NCBI GenBank assembly: GCA_964492825.1
Contig: CAZBLP010000004.1
Span: 1-56,376 of the forward strand
Origin: CAZBLP01 sp964492825
GTDB lineage: Bacteria; DYJV01
Direction: 5' to 3'
Length of the DNA stretch: 56,376 nt
Of this stretch, positions 43,251-50,929 are shown one piece after another. The notes under the pieces were generated by a model. That model saw nothing but the letters and a program-made list of their open reading frames with translations, had not been told where the DNA came from and searched no databases. The position numbers were made by a program, and so were the translations under genes. Positions within the stretch are counted from its first letter, which is position 1, and each line of letters begins with the position of its first letter.

Positions 43251-44297
43251 TTATTGGAAAATCAAACTTTTGACAAATTTTCCAATAGCTGGTGCAGCTG
43301 TTAATCCAGGAGAATCTATTCCAAGCAGATGTACTTTATTAGCTTTTCTGAAAATCAGGAAATCAGTTAACATCTGATTATTGTAAAAACATTTAGCTCT
43401 TATGCCAGTGAAACCCGGAGTTATTTTATTGGGATTGAACTCTGTCAATAATTCCTCACATGCTTTAATAAATACTTCTTGATTTTCTGTAATATCATAA
43501 GATTCTTTTTCATTAACTTGTTTTGAAGTGGGGCCTATCCATATTTCATTGTAAGCTGCTTTTGTAAGATGTATACCAAGGTGTCCATGTTTACCCGGAA
43601 CAGGATAAATCATGCCATTAACTTTTTCATTATTTAAAGAATAGTATTCACCTTTAAAAGGCATAATTTCAAAATTTTTTATATTGCACATACTTGCTAT
43701 TTTATCAGAATAAAGTCCTGCTGCATTTATAAAAATATCAAATTCCAGATTACCTCTGTTAGTAATTATTTTATTATCAAGTACATTTTCAACATTGCAA
43801 TTTGTAATAATATTCACCTTGTTTTCCTGAAGCAATGCTTCCATTTTTCTAAAATAGTCAGAGCAATTTACAACACCTGTGTTTGGTGAATAAAGTGCAT
43901 ATTTAGACTTTGAGAAAGGTTCTAATTTTTTAATTTCTGAAGAATCAATTAACTTTAAATTCTCAACTCCATTTCTATCTCCGTTTTCTTTTAATCTTTT
44001 TAAATCATCAAGGTCTTCATCATTGTTTGCAACAATTATTTTGCCTGACATTCGATGCTCAACATTATATTTCTTGAAAAATTCATAAGATAATTTAGCT
44101 CCTTCAATACAAAAAATCCTTTTTAACGTATGATATGGATAATAAATCCCTGCATGAATAACTCCGCTGTTCCTTGTGCTGGTGTGATACCATATGGCTG
44201 GTTCCTTATCTATTAGGAAAATTTCATGTTCTGTTTTTGAAAGTTCATAAGCAATCCAGCTTCCTACAACTCCTGCACCGGTAATTACTATTATCAT
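43251..44297 (-). CDS. lhgO: L-2-hydroxyglutarate oxidase-like FAD oxidoreductase
   Basis: A 348-residue DAO-fold flavoprotein. The FAD motif VITGAGVVGSWIAYELSK is at the N-terminus, followed by HTSTRNSGVIHAGIYYP, a hallmark of LhgO, and GVVNCSDYFRKMEALLQ. The C-terminal HLLGIDSPGLTAAPAIGKFV closes the FAD site. LhgO oxidises L-2-hydroxyglutarate, a side product of malate dehydrogenase acting on 2-oxoglutarate, a sensible repair need next to TCA-cycle genes. The start is the ATG at 44297 behind AAGGGGAT; an upstream in-frame extension of 31 codons lacks a ribosome-binding site. Confidence 0.86.
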   Translation of the reverse strand: MIIVITGAGVVGSWIAYELSKTEHEIFLIDKEPAIWYHTSTRNSGVIHAGIYYPYHTLKRIFCIEGAKLSYEFFKKYNVEHRMSGKIIVANNDEDLDDLKRLKENGDRNGVENLKLIDSSEIKKLEPFSKSKYALYSPNTGVVNCSDYFRKMEALLQENKVNIITNCNVENVLDNKIITNRGNLEFDIFINAAGLYSDKIASMCNIKNFEIMPFKGEYYSLNNEKVNGMIYPVPGKHGHLGIHLTKAAYNEIWIGPTSKQVNEKESYDITENQEVFIKACEELLTEFNPNKITPGFTGIRAKCFYNNQMLTDFLIFRKANKVHLLGIDSPGLTAAPAIGKFVKSLIFQ

Positions 44298-44436
44298 AAA
44301 ATCCCCTTGCTTTATGTGCTGATTTTTGCATGCAGATACCATAAAAAATTCAAATACGCAATATAATTGCTTTAATGGTAAAGACTCCATTTAAAACTGT
44401 TATAGACTTTTAACATAAAATGTGGTAATTATCAGT

Positions 44437-44805
44437 ATGAGTTGTCCGTTTTGCAATTTGGATAAATTAGATGTTTTCATGCAGAATGAATTTTGTTATG
44501 CTATATTTGATAATTCTCCAGTTAATAAAGGGCACACTTTGATTATACCTTTCAGACATTTCAGCAGTTTTTTTGATTCTACGGAAGATGAAAAATATGC
44601 AATTTTAGAGCTTTTGGATAAAGCTAAATTATATTTGGATGGCAGATACAATCCTGATGGTTACAATATAGGTATTAATGTCGGCAAACATGCAGGCCAG
44701 ACAATTTTTCACCTACATATTCACCTTATACCAAGATATATTGGTGATATAGAAAACCCAAGAGGAGGTGTCAGAGGGGTAATCCCTGAAAAAAGAATCT
44801 ATTAA
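44437..44805 (+). CDS. HIT-family nucleotide hydrolase/transferase
   Basis: A 122-residue histidine-triad protein. The triad reads HLHIHLIPRY near residues 95-104, preceded by NVGKHAGQTIFHLH; CPFCNL at the N-terminus supplies a partial zinc site. HIT proteins hydrolyse dinucleoside polyphosphates or adenylyl adducts. The ATG at 44437 fits the usual MSCPFC start better than a GTG five codons earlier; neither has a clear ribosome-binding site. The stop abuts the hflX start. Confidence 0.88.
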   Translation: MSCPFCNLDKLDVFMQNEFCYAIFDNSPVNKGHTLIIPFRHFSSFFDSTEDEKYAILELLDKAKLYLDGRYNPDGYNIGINVGKHAGQTIFHLHIHLIPRYIGDIENPRGGVRGVIPEKRIY

Positions 44806-46422
44806 ATGGCTCGAATTACCGGTAATACAAAGTTTTTAACATCTTTTCAAAGAAAAAAATTATCAAACCTTTTCAAACGAAAAGTTCCCAATAATCAAAT
44901 TTTTTCATATAACATTCTCAATACCATTAGCAAAATTTCAAGAGAAATATATAAGCAGATTGCTGCTGTAATTGATAGACGTGGCAATTTGCAATACATT
45001 ATTATTGGTACTGAAAATGAAATTTTATTTCCTACTTTTTATGAATTTCACCTGAATAGATTCAATTTAAGAGGTATTTCAGTAATACATACTCATTTGC
45101 ACAATCAAGGGCTTGATTATGACGATTTAACTGATCTTGCATATTTGAGGCTTGATTTTATATGTTCAATTATTGTAACAGAAAAAGGCAACCCTGAAAA
45201 AATTGAAATATCAAGAATAGATATTGTAAATGGAAAAAACAGCAATAAAATAATTTATTCAGGTTCATTCAAAAAAGTTAATATTGATTTTAATAATGAA
45301 ATAAACTTCTTAGAATCTGAAATTGCAAAGTATTTATACAAAGCTGAAGAAACTTCTCGTGAAAAAGTTCTGCTTGTCAATGCCGGCAGAAAATCAAAAT
45401 ATACATTGGAAGAGGAAATGGAAGAGCTTATAAATCTTTCAAAAGCCGCTAATTTTGAAGTAGTAGGTTCAATTATACAAAGACTGAATAAAATCAATCC
45501 TTCTTTAATTTTGGGTAAAGGCAAATTTAAAGAACTAATAATTACATCCATAGAGAAAAATGCAAGTAAAATCATATTTTACCATGATCTTACACCTGCA
45601 CAGGCAAAGTTTATAGCAAGTTTTGCTGATATTGAAATTATTGACAGAACAACTCTAATATTGAACATTTTCAGTAAAAGAGCAATTAGTAAAGAAGGCA
45701 AATTAAAAGTCGAGTTAGCCAAGTTAAAATATCTTTTGCCTCGAGTTGCAGATAAAGCTGAAGCACTATCAAGAATTAGAGGTGGGATAGGTTTAAAAGG
45801 TCCTGGGGAGACAATTGCCGAGGTTGAAAGAAGACGAATCAGAAACAGAATAAAAACAATAGAAAAAGAATTAATCAATATTGCTAATAAAAGAAATATT
45901 TTAAGAATTAGAAGAGCAAAAAAGAATGTTCCGGTTGTTTCTATTATAGGTTATACAAACGCAGGCAAATCCACTCTGTTGAATACTTTGACAAAAAGTG
46001 ATATTTTTGTGGAAAATCTTTATTTTGCCACACTTGATACATTTAGCAGAAAATTTTTTCTTGAACCAAAACGCGAACTAATAATTACAGATACAGTTGG
46101 GTTTATAAAAAATTTACCAAAAGATCTAATGGACGCTTTTAAATCAACTCTTGAAGAACTAACATATTCAGATTTGTTGATTCATGTTGTTGATATTTCA
46201 GATGATAATTTTAGTTCAAATATAGAGGTCGTTGATAATATTTTAAAGGACATTGGTGCGGAAAATGTACCTCAGGTTTTGGTTTTTAACAAAACAGACA
46301 AAGTTGACAAAGAGATAGTTGCAAATATCTCAGAAAGATATGATGCTATAATAATTTCAGCTAAAAATAAGGATAAGGTAAAACCTTTAATTAAATATCT
46401 ACAACATCACTTTAGGAAGTAG
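44806..46422 (+). CDS. hflX: GTPase HflX
   Basis: A 538-residue ribosome-associated GTPase that splits or rescues stalled ribosomes. The middle holds the HflX N-terminal domain (NPSLILGKGKFKEL, FYHDLTPAQAKFIA, IDRTTLILNIFSKRA) and the GTPase domain has P-loop GYTNAGKSTLLN, G3 DTVGFI and G4 NKTD. The first 170 residues are an extra N-terminal region with a HTHLHN motif, seen in the longer HflX form of some bacteria and resembling a JAB-like or HflX-associated fold; its role is unknown. It begins one base after the HIT stop codon. Confidence 0.93.
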   Translation: MARITGNTKFLTSFQRKKLSNLFKRKVPNNQIFSYNILNTISKISREIYKQIAAVIDRRGNLQYIIIGTENEILFPTFYEFHLNRFNLRGISVIHTHLHNQGLDYDDLTDLAYLRLDFICSIIVTEKGNPEKIEISRIDIVNGKNSNKIIYSGSFKKVNIDFNNEINFLESEIAKYLYKAEETSREKVLLVNAGRKSKYTLEEEMEELINLSKAANFEVVGSIIQRLNKINPSLILGKGKFKELIITSIEKNASKIIFYHDLTPAQAKFIASFADIEIIDRTTLILNIFSKRAISKEGKLKVELAKLKYLLPRVADKAEALSRIRGGIGLKGPGETIAEVERRRIRNRIKTIEKELINIANKRNILRIRRAKKNVPVVSIIGYTNAGKSTLLNTLTKSDIFVENLYFATLDTFSRKFFLEPKRELIITDTVGFIKNLPKDLMDAFKSTLEELTYSDLLIHVVDISDDNFSSNIEVVDNILKDIGAENVPQVLVFNKTDKVDKEIVANISERYDAIIISAKNKDKVKPLIKYLQHHFRK

Positions 46423-46427
46423 TTATT

Positions 46428-46964
46428 ATGAAAAGAGCTATTTTTCTTGACAGAGACGGTACTCTAATAGAAGAAGTTAATTATTTGTCAAATTTTTCTC
46501 AAATAAAGATATTTCCTTTTGCTTATGATGCAATTAAAATTTTTAATGAATTAAATTTCTTGGTCTTTATTGTAACCAATCAATCAGGAATTGCAAGAGG
46601 ATTTTTTAATGAAGAATTTGTGAAAAAAACCAATGAATTTATAATTAAAACTTTTAATCAAAGAGAAGCTGTAATTTCAGATTATTTTTTCTGTCCGCAT
46701 CATCCTGATGATAATTGCAAATGCAGAAAGCCTGAAACAGGAATGATTTTAAAAGCCAAAGAAAAATACAATATAGATATTTCAACTTCTTATATTATTG
46801 GGGATTCTTTAAAAGATGTGTTAACAGGAATAAATGCAGGTATGTTTCCACTTCAGGTATTAACAGGCCATGGTTGGAATAATCTATCAGAAAATAGTAT
46901 AATTTTGCCAAATTTATATTATGCTGCACTTTTTATAAAAAATATTGAGAGTCAAAATATTTAA
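46428..46964 (+). CDS. gmhB: GmhB-like HAD histidinol/heptose-bisphosphate phosphatase
   Basis: A 178-residue HAD-superfamily phosphatase. Motif I is FLDRDGTLIEE, motif II VTNQSG, and the zinc loop FFCPHHPDDNCKCRKP (Cys-x-His plus CxC) is the GmhB mark; GDSLKDVLTG is motif IV. GmhB dephosphorylates heptose 1,7-bisphosphate for LPS inner core, in keeping with lpxC at 10.9 kb. It follows hflX by 5 bp. HisB-N-type activity is the alternative. Confidence 0.87.
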   Translation: MKRAIFLDRDGTLIEEVNYLSNFSQIKIFPFAYDAIKIFNELNFLVFIVTNQSGIARGFFNEEFVKKTNEFIIKTFNQREAVISDYFFCPHHPDDNCKCRKPETGMILKAKEKYNIDISTSYIIGDSLKDVLTGINAGMFPLQVLTGHGWNNLSENSIILPNLYYAALFIKNIESQNI

Positions 46965-46981
46965 GCTTCTTTACCTAAAAA

Positions 46982-47686
46982 TCAGACACTTTCATTATTC
47001 TTTAAAATATATCCTATACCTGGTGCAGACTCAATGACAACGTGATTTTTTAATTTCTTTCTCAAATGGTTAATATGAACATCAATTGTTCTTGACCAAT
47101 TATAAATATCTTTTCCTTTCCAAAGATTTTCTTTAATTTCATTTCTGGAGCATATTCTATCACTGTTTTCAATTAGAAACATTAAAAGATTAAATTCTGT
47201 TCTTGTTAAATTGATTTTTTCATTATTAATATAAGCTTCTCTTTTCTGAGGATAAATAGTTAATGATTTAATGTTGACTACATCTTTTGAATTTAGTTTA
47301 TTATCTTTAAAATTATATCTTCTTAAACAACTCTTTATTCTCGCTGAAAGTTCCAGAAAATTAAAAGGCTTAACAATATAATCATCTGCTCCGCATTCAA
47401 GCCCAAGAACTTTGTCAGATACAGCATCTCTTGCAGTTAACATAATAACAGGTATATCCATATTTTCTTTTCTTATTTTATTGCATAATTGAATTCCGTC
47501 TATATCCGGGAGATTTAAGTCAAGTATTATAATATCAGGATTAGCTCCGGAAATTAAATCATAGGCTTCAAGGCCTGTTTCAGCAGTAATCACATCATAT
47601 CCTTCCAATTTCAGATTTGCAGAAATAACCTTTAAAATATCCGTATCATCATCTATAACTAAAATTAATATATCATTTTGTTCCAT
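46982..47686 (-). CDS. OmpR/PhoB-family response regulator
   Basis: A 234-residue two-domain regulator. The receiver domain has acidic pocket IDDD, phospho-acceptor Asp56 in IIILDLNLPD, and the MLTARDA and VKPFN switch regions. The C-terminal winged helix shows RTEFNLLMFLIE and RTIDVHINHLRKKL, the DNA-recognition part. Its gene overlaps the kinase gene by 14 bp, so they form a pair. Proteins of this class bind direct repeats of about 11-bp period, the spacing seen in the arrays at 54053-54101 and 54949-54997. Confidence 0.93.
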   Translation of the reverse strand: MEQNDILILVIDDDTDILKVISANLKLEGYDVITAETGLEAYDLISGANPDIIILDLNLPDIDGIQLCNKIRKENMDIPVIMLTARDAVSDKVLGLECGADDYIVKPFNFLELSARIKSCLRRYNFKDNKLNSKDVVNIKSLTIYPQKREAYINNEKINLTRTEFNLLMFLIENSDRICSRNEIKENLWKGKDIYNWSRTIDVHINHLRKKLKNHVVIESAPGIGYILKNNESV

Positions 47687-49286
47687 TTTTTGCCTCTAAA
47701 TTAAATTTTTTATTAAAAATAATTATAAACTTTATTCTGTTTTTGTCTATTAATTTTACTTTTATATCTCCTTTATGTGCTAACATTATACCTTTTGCAA
47801 TGGCAAGCCCAAGCCCGCTTCCTTTTTCTTTTGAAGATTTGAGATGTTTGTATTTTAAGAAAAATGTTGATATATTTTTTTCATCTAGTTCATGATCAGT
47901 ATTGTTGCTAATTGAAATTTTTATTGATTCATCTGTTTCATCAATAGAAATTGTAATTTTATCATTTTCAGGTGAAAATTTTATTGCATTATGTAAAATA
48001 TTTATTAAAACCTGATTTATTCTTTTTCTGTCAAGATAGACAAAAAACTCTTTTTTAAAATTTATTTTTTCAAATTCTATATTTTTTTCATCTGCATACC
48101 CTTTAAAAAAAACAAGAATTTCTTCAATAATATTGTTTAGCTTTTCCTTTTTTAATTCCAGCTCCAATCTACCAATTTCAATTCGTGCAATATCTATTAG
48201 GTTATTAACCATTAAAATAAGGTTTTTAATGTTTTTATCTATTATTTCAATAAACTCTTTGTTCTCTTTTTTGGTCAAAACTTTTGAAAGATATTCAATG
48301 CCTCCCTGAATTGTTGTAAGAGGTGTTCTTAACTCATGGGATACAGTAGCTAAAAAGTCAGTTTTTAATTTATTTTTTCTTTTTAGTTCTTCAGTTGCTT
48401 TTTCAATCTCTTTCTGCATAATTTCATGGTTATTTTTAATAATATTAGCCATATCAAAAAAATTATTTTTTAATTCTCCTATTTCATCCTTTCTTGATGA
48501 TTTCTCAAATTCAGTTAAATAATTTTCTTTAAATCTCTCAATACGCTCCTTTATTGAATTAACAGGTTTAATAACAAGAAAATAATTTAAAAAATATATT
48601 ATTAAAATTGTAAAAAAAATTATAAGCAGTGAAGAGAAAAAGTAGTATTTTTTTATTATACACAACTTTTTATCTACATCAGACAAAGGGAGTAAAACAC
48701 TTATACAACCTCTCAATTCCCCTATATTATATCCTTGATACATATGACAGGTAAGACAAGATTTTTTTATATATAGAGGTCTAATCAATCTGTAAAATTT
48801 TTTATGCATTAGATACTCAACCTGAGTCACCTCTTTGGCTTTTTTCCTGTCAAAAATCCTCAAAGCATAACTTTCAGTGTCATCAGGAGCATTTGCAGGA
48901 TTAATTAAAAAATTACTTGATAGCTTGAAAAAATATTTTCCGTTTTTAAAAGCATAGTCGGAAAGCTCTCTTGTAACCATAGCTGGATTTCTTTTTAGAA
49001 AAATTTTATCTCCGCATTTTATAAAAGGTTTACTCAAGTAAGGATTAATATAAAGTCCTTTTCTTTTTAAAACATAAACCCCTCCAATATCAGCTATCCA
49101 TTTTCTTGTTAATATTATTTGATCAACTAAAATCTCTGCTTGTTTATAAACTTCTTCATATAAAAATTTTTTCTCTTGTTTAAAAAACATATAAAAGATT
49201 CCTCCTAAAATTAAGGAAAGAACAGTTATAATCCCCATTAGATACTTAAAACTAAGAGAAAAATAAAATTTTTTAATTATTTGCAT
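47673..49286 (-). CDS. Membrane sensor histidine kinase with haem-c (DUF3365/Tll0287-like) sensor
   Basis: A 537-residue kinase. Transmembrane helices at about 14-36 and 213-238 bracket a periplasmic sensor of about 175 residues with DUF3365 features and a single haem-attachment motif CLTCH (177-181) followed by GELRGCISVLLP. A HAMP-like linker (240-290), HisKA with phospho-His317 (ATVSHELRTPLTT), and HATPase (NILHNAIKFS, GSGLGLAIAKG) follow. The haem suggests sensing redox state or a small ligand (O2, NO, or respiratory flux). No ribosome-binding site is evident; it follows the chaperone gene by 23 bp in the molybdoenzyme operon. Confidence 0.9.
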   Translation of the reverse strand: MQIIKKFYFSLSFKYLMGIITVLSLILGGIFYMFFKQEKKFLYEEVYKQAEILVDQIILTRKWIADIGGVYVLKRKGLYINPYLSKPFIKCGDKIFLKRNPAMVTRELSDYAFKNGKYFFKLSSNFLINPANAPDDTESYALRIFDRKKAKEVTQVEYLMHKKFYRLIRPLYIKKSCLTCHMYQGYNIGELRGCISVLLPLSDVDKKLCIIKKYYFFSSLLIIFFTILIIYFLNYFLVIKPVNSIKERIERFKENYLTEFEKSSRKDEIGELKNNFFDMANIIKNNHEIMQKEIEKATEELKRKNKLKTDFLATVSHELRTPLTTIQGGIEYLSKVLTKKENKEFIEIIDKNIKNLILMVNNLIDIARIEIGRLELELKKEKLNNIIEEILVFFKGYADEKNIEFEKINFKKEFFVYLDRKRINQVLINILHNAIKFSPENDKITISIDETDESIKISISNNTDHELDEKNISTFFLKYKHLKSSKEKGSGLGLAIAKGIMLAHKGDIKVKLIDKNRIKFIIIFNKKFNLEAKNGTK

Positions 49287-49309
49287 AAAAAAATTTTAGA
49301 GCATTTTTT

Positions 49310-49852
49310 TTAAAAAGTCAAAATAAAATTTTCAATAAGCTGAATAACATGCTCATAAAATTTTATATTCTCTTTTTTAACTTTTTTATTAAGTTCAGGG
49401 ATCCAGCTTTTCAGATGGGTATTTTCAAAGGAAATTAACTTTTCAATTTTGTTTTCAGAACTCAAATAATGTGCAAATTCAAGTATGGTAGGAAGGTAAT
49501 CAGGCATATCTCTGTCAGCAAGTTCCACACCTTCTTCATAATATAACTTTTCAAGAGACAATAGGAACTTAGCTCTGTCTTCAGCTCTATCGCTTTTTAC
49601 TATATAATGAGATTCATATAATGGAGTTTTCAAATCAAAATTGGTTGTGTATGTAACCTGTAACTCCTCTATATCTGTAAAATCTTTTCTCATTAAATTG
49701 ATTAGCTTTTCACTTCCGTCTCGCCTGAAATATTCTTTAAGATTATCAAAAAGCCAACCAGAAATGATAGCTTCAGCTATTTCTTTGTCAGGATAACTTA
49801 TTGCCATTGATAAAAGTTTATAATTTACTGTTTTGTTAATGCTTTCATCCAT
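49310..49852 (-). CDS. TorD-family molybdoenzyme maturation chaperone
   Basis: A 180-residue all-helical protein of the TorD/NarJ/DmsD family. Supporting features are the LLSMAISYPDKEIAEAI start, TTNFDLKTPLYESHYIV, and the DYLPTILEFAHYLS helix typical of the family's middle. Such chaperones bind the Tat signal of the catalytic subunit and aid cofactor insertion. It lies directly after the alpha and beta genes in the same direction. The ATG at 49852 with GGAGATAGTT upstream is preferred over TTG four codons earlier. Confidence 0.82.
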   Translation of the reverse strand: MDESINKTVNYKLLSMAISYPDKEIAEAIISGWLFDNLKEYFRRDGSEKLINLMRKDFTDIEELQVTYTTNFDLKTPLYESHYIVKSDRAEDRAKFLLSLEKLYYEEGVELADRDMPDYLPTILEFAHYLSSENKIEKLISFENTHLKSWIPELNKKVKKENIKFYEHVIQLIENFILTF

Positions 49853-49880
49853 AACTATCTCCAAAAGATAAAGATTGATT

Positions 49881-49948
49881 AGGATTTAGTTTCAGGGATT
49901 AGGATATAGTTTTTTCACTAAATCCTATCCCCTAAATCCCAAATCCTA
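49881..49948. repeat. Period-7 tandem repeat and inverted repeat in the beta-subunit/chaperone spacer
   Basis: Four consecutive 7-bp units, AAATCCT-ATCCCCT-AAATCCC-AAATCCT, occupy 49920-49947; upstream lies the complementary AGGATTTAG (49881-49889), pairing with CTAAATCCT (49918-49926), and TTAGGATATAGTTTTTT (49899-49915), which recurs exactly at 54133-54149. The 135-bp spacer otherwise has no gene. Confidence 0.65.
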
Positions 49949-49987
49949 TTTTTTATTTCTCATTATTCATTTTTAATTGAGTTATAT

Positions 49988-50905
49988 TTACAACTTCCAT
50001 GTTGGAAAACCTGTTAATACATCAACAAGTTCTGATTGGGATTTTTCTCTTTCAGTTTCAAGAATTTTTTTAATTTCTTTCACTTTTTTACCAAAAAGTC
50101 CCTCCAAATATGTATAATCAACTCTTTCTCCACTGCTGTTTCCCTTATCATCTATTTTATGCTGAGCTACCATAACAGGTGGAATATAAAACACTTTTGG
50201 TTTTGTATTAAATTCGGAAAGAAGTGGAACAGCAACCTTATATTTTTTAACAAGTTTGTATACAGGAGATTCTTTATCATTTAATTTACCAAAAAATCTT
50301 GCTTTCCCAGGACATGTAATAACACAGGCAGGTGGCTCTCCTTTTTCAAGTCTTGGGAAACAAAAAATACACTTCTCAGCATTATCCATGTTTTTATTAA
50401 AAAATATTCTTTTATACGGACATGCATCTATACAATCTCCCGCACCTTCACATTTTTCACTGTCAATAAGTACAAAACCTTCTTTGGTCTTGTAAATTGC
50501 TTTTGCAGGACATGCCTTCATACAAGCAGGATCTTCACAATGCATACAGATCATAGGCAAATAAAAAAACCATTCATCTGCAACATTCATCCCATTACCC
50601 ATATCCTCGTAATAGTTTGGACTATTTTTAAGGTTTATACCAATATTAGGCAAACCTTTTCCTTTATTGCTGTGTAATTTGGAGTAATCAAATTTAGGTA
50701 CATTCTCATAATCTTTGTCATCCATCTTCATTTTCTTTTTTGTTTTCTCAAGCCAATTGTATGGATATCCCTGCCCCGGACGTGTCTCTACAATGGTAAA
50801 CCACATATGCTGTGCACCATCTCTATTGCTCCATAGCATTTTACATGCAACAGTGCATGCTTGACAACCAAGACATTTATTTAAATCTATTACCATACCG
50901 TACAT
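49988..50905 (-). CDS. Type II DMSO-reductase-family beta subunit (four-cluster Fe-S)
   Basis: A 305-residue electron-transfer subunit like NarH, SerB, DdhB and PcrB. Cluster motifs in order: CLGCQACTVAC near the N-terminus, CMHCEDPACMKACP, CEGAGDCIDACP and CIFCF...CVITCPG. In the third motif the second position of the Cys set is Ala where NarH has Trp, consistent with a 3Fe-4S centre as in that subfamily. The KLVKKYKVAVPLLSEF and KVFYIPP segments are typical of type II beta subunits. No signal peptide: it is presumably exported with the alpha subunit. AGGAGGTTGTC precedes the ATG. Confidence 0.9.
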   Translation of the reverse strand: MYGMVIDLNKCLGCQACTVACKMLWSNRDGAQHMWFTIVETRPGQGYPYNWLEKTKKKMKMDDKDYENVPKFDYSKLHSNKGKGLPNIGINLKNSPNYYEDMGNGMNVADEWFFYLPMICMHCEDPACMKACPAKAIYKTKEGFVLIDSEKCEGAGDCIDACPYKRIFFNKNMDNAEKCIFCFPRLEKGEPPACVITCPGKARFFGKLNDKESPVYKLVKKYKVAVPLLSEFNTKPKVFYIPPVMVAQHKIDDKGNSSGERVDYTYLEGLFGKKVKEIKKILETEREKSQSELVDVLTGFPTWKL

Positions 50906-50929
50906 GACAACCTCCTATAATTTATGATT

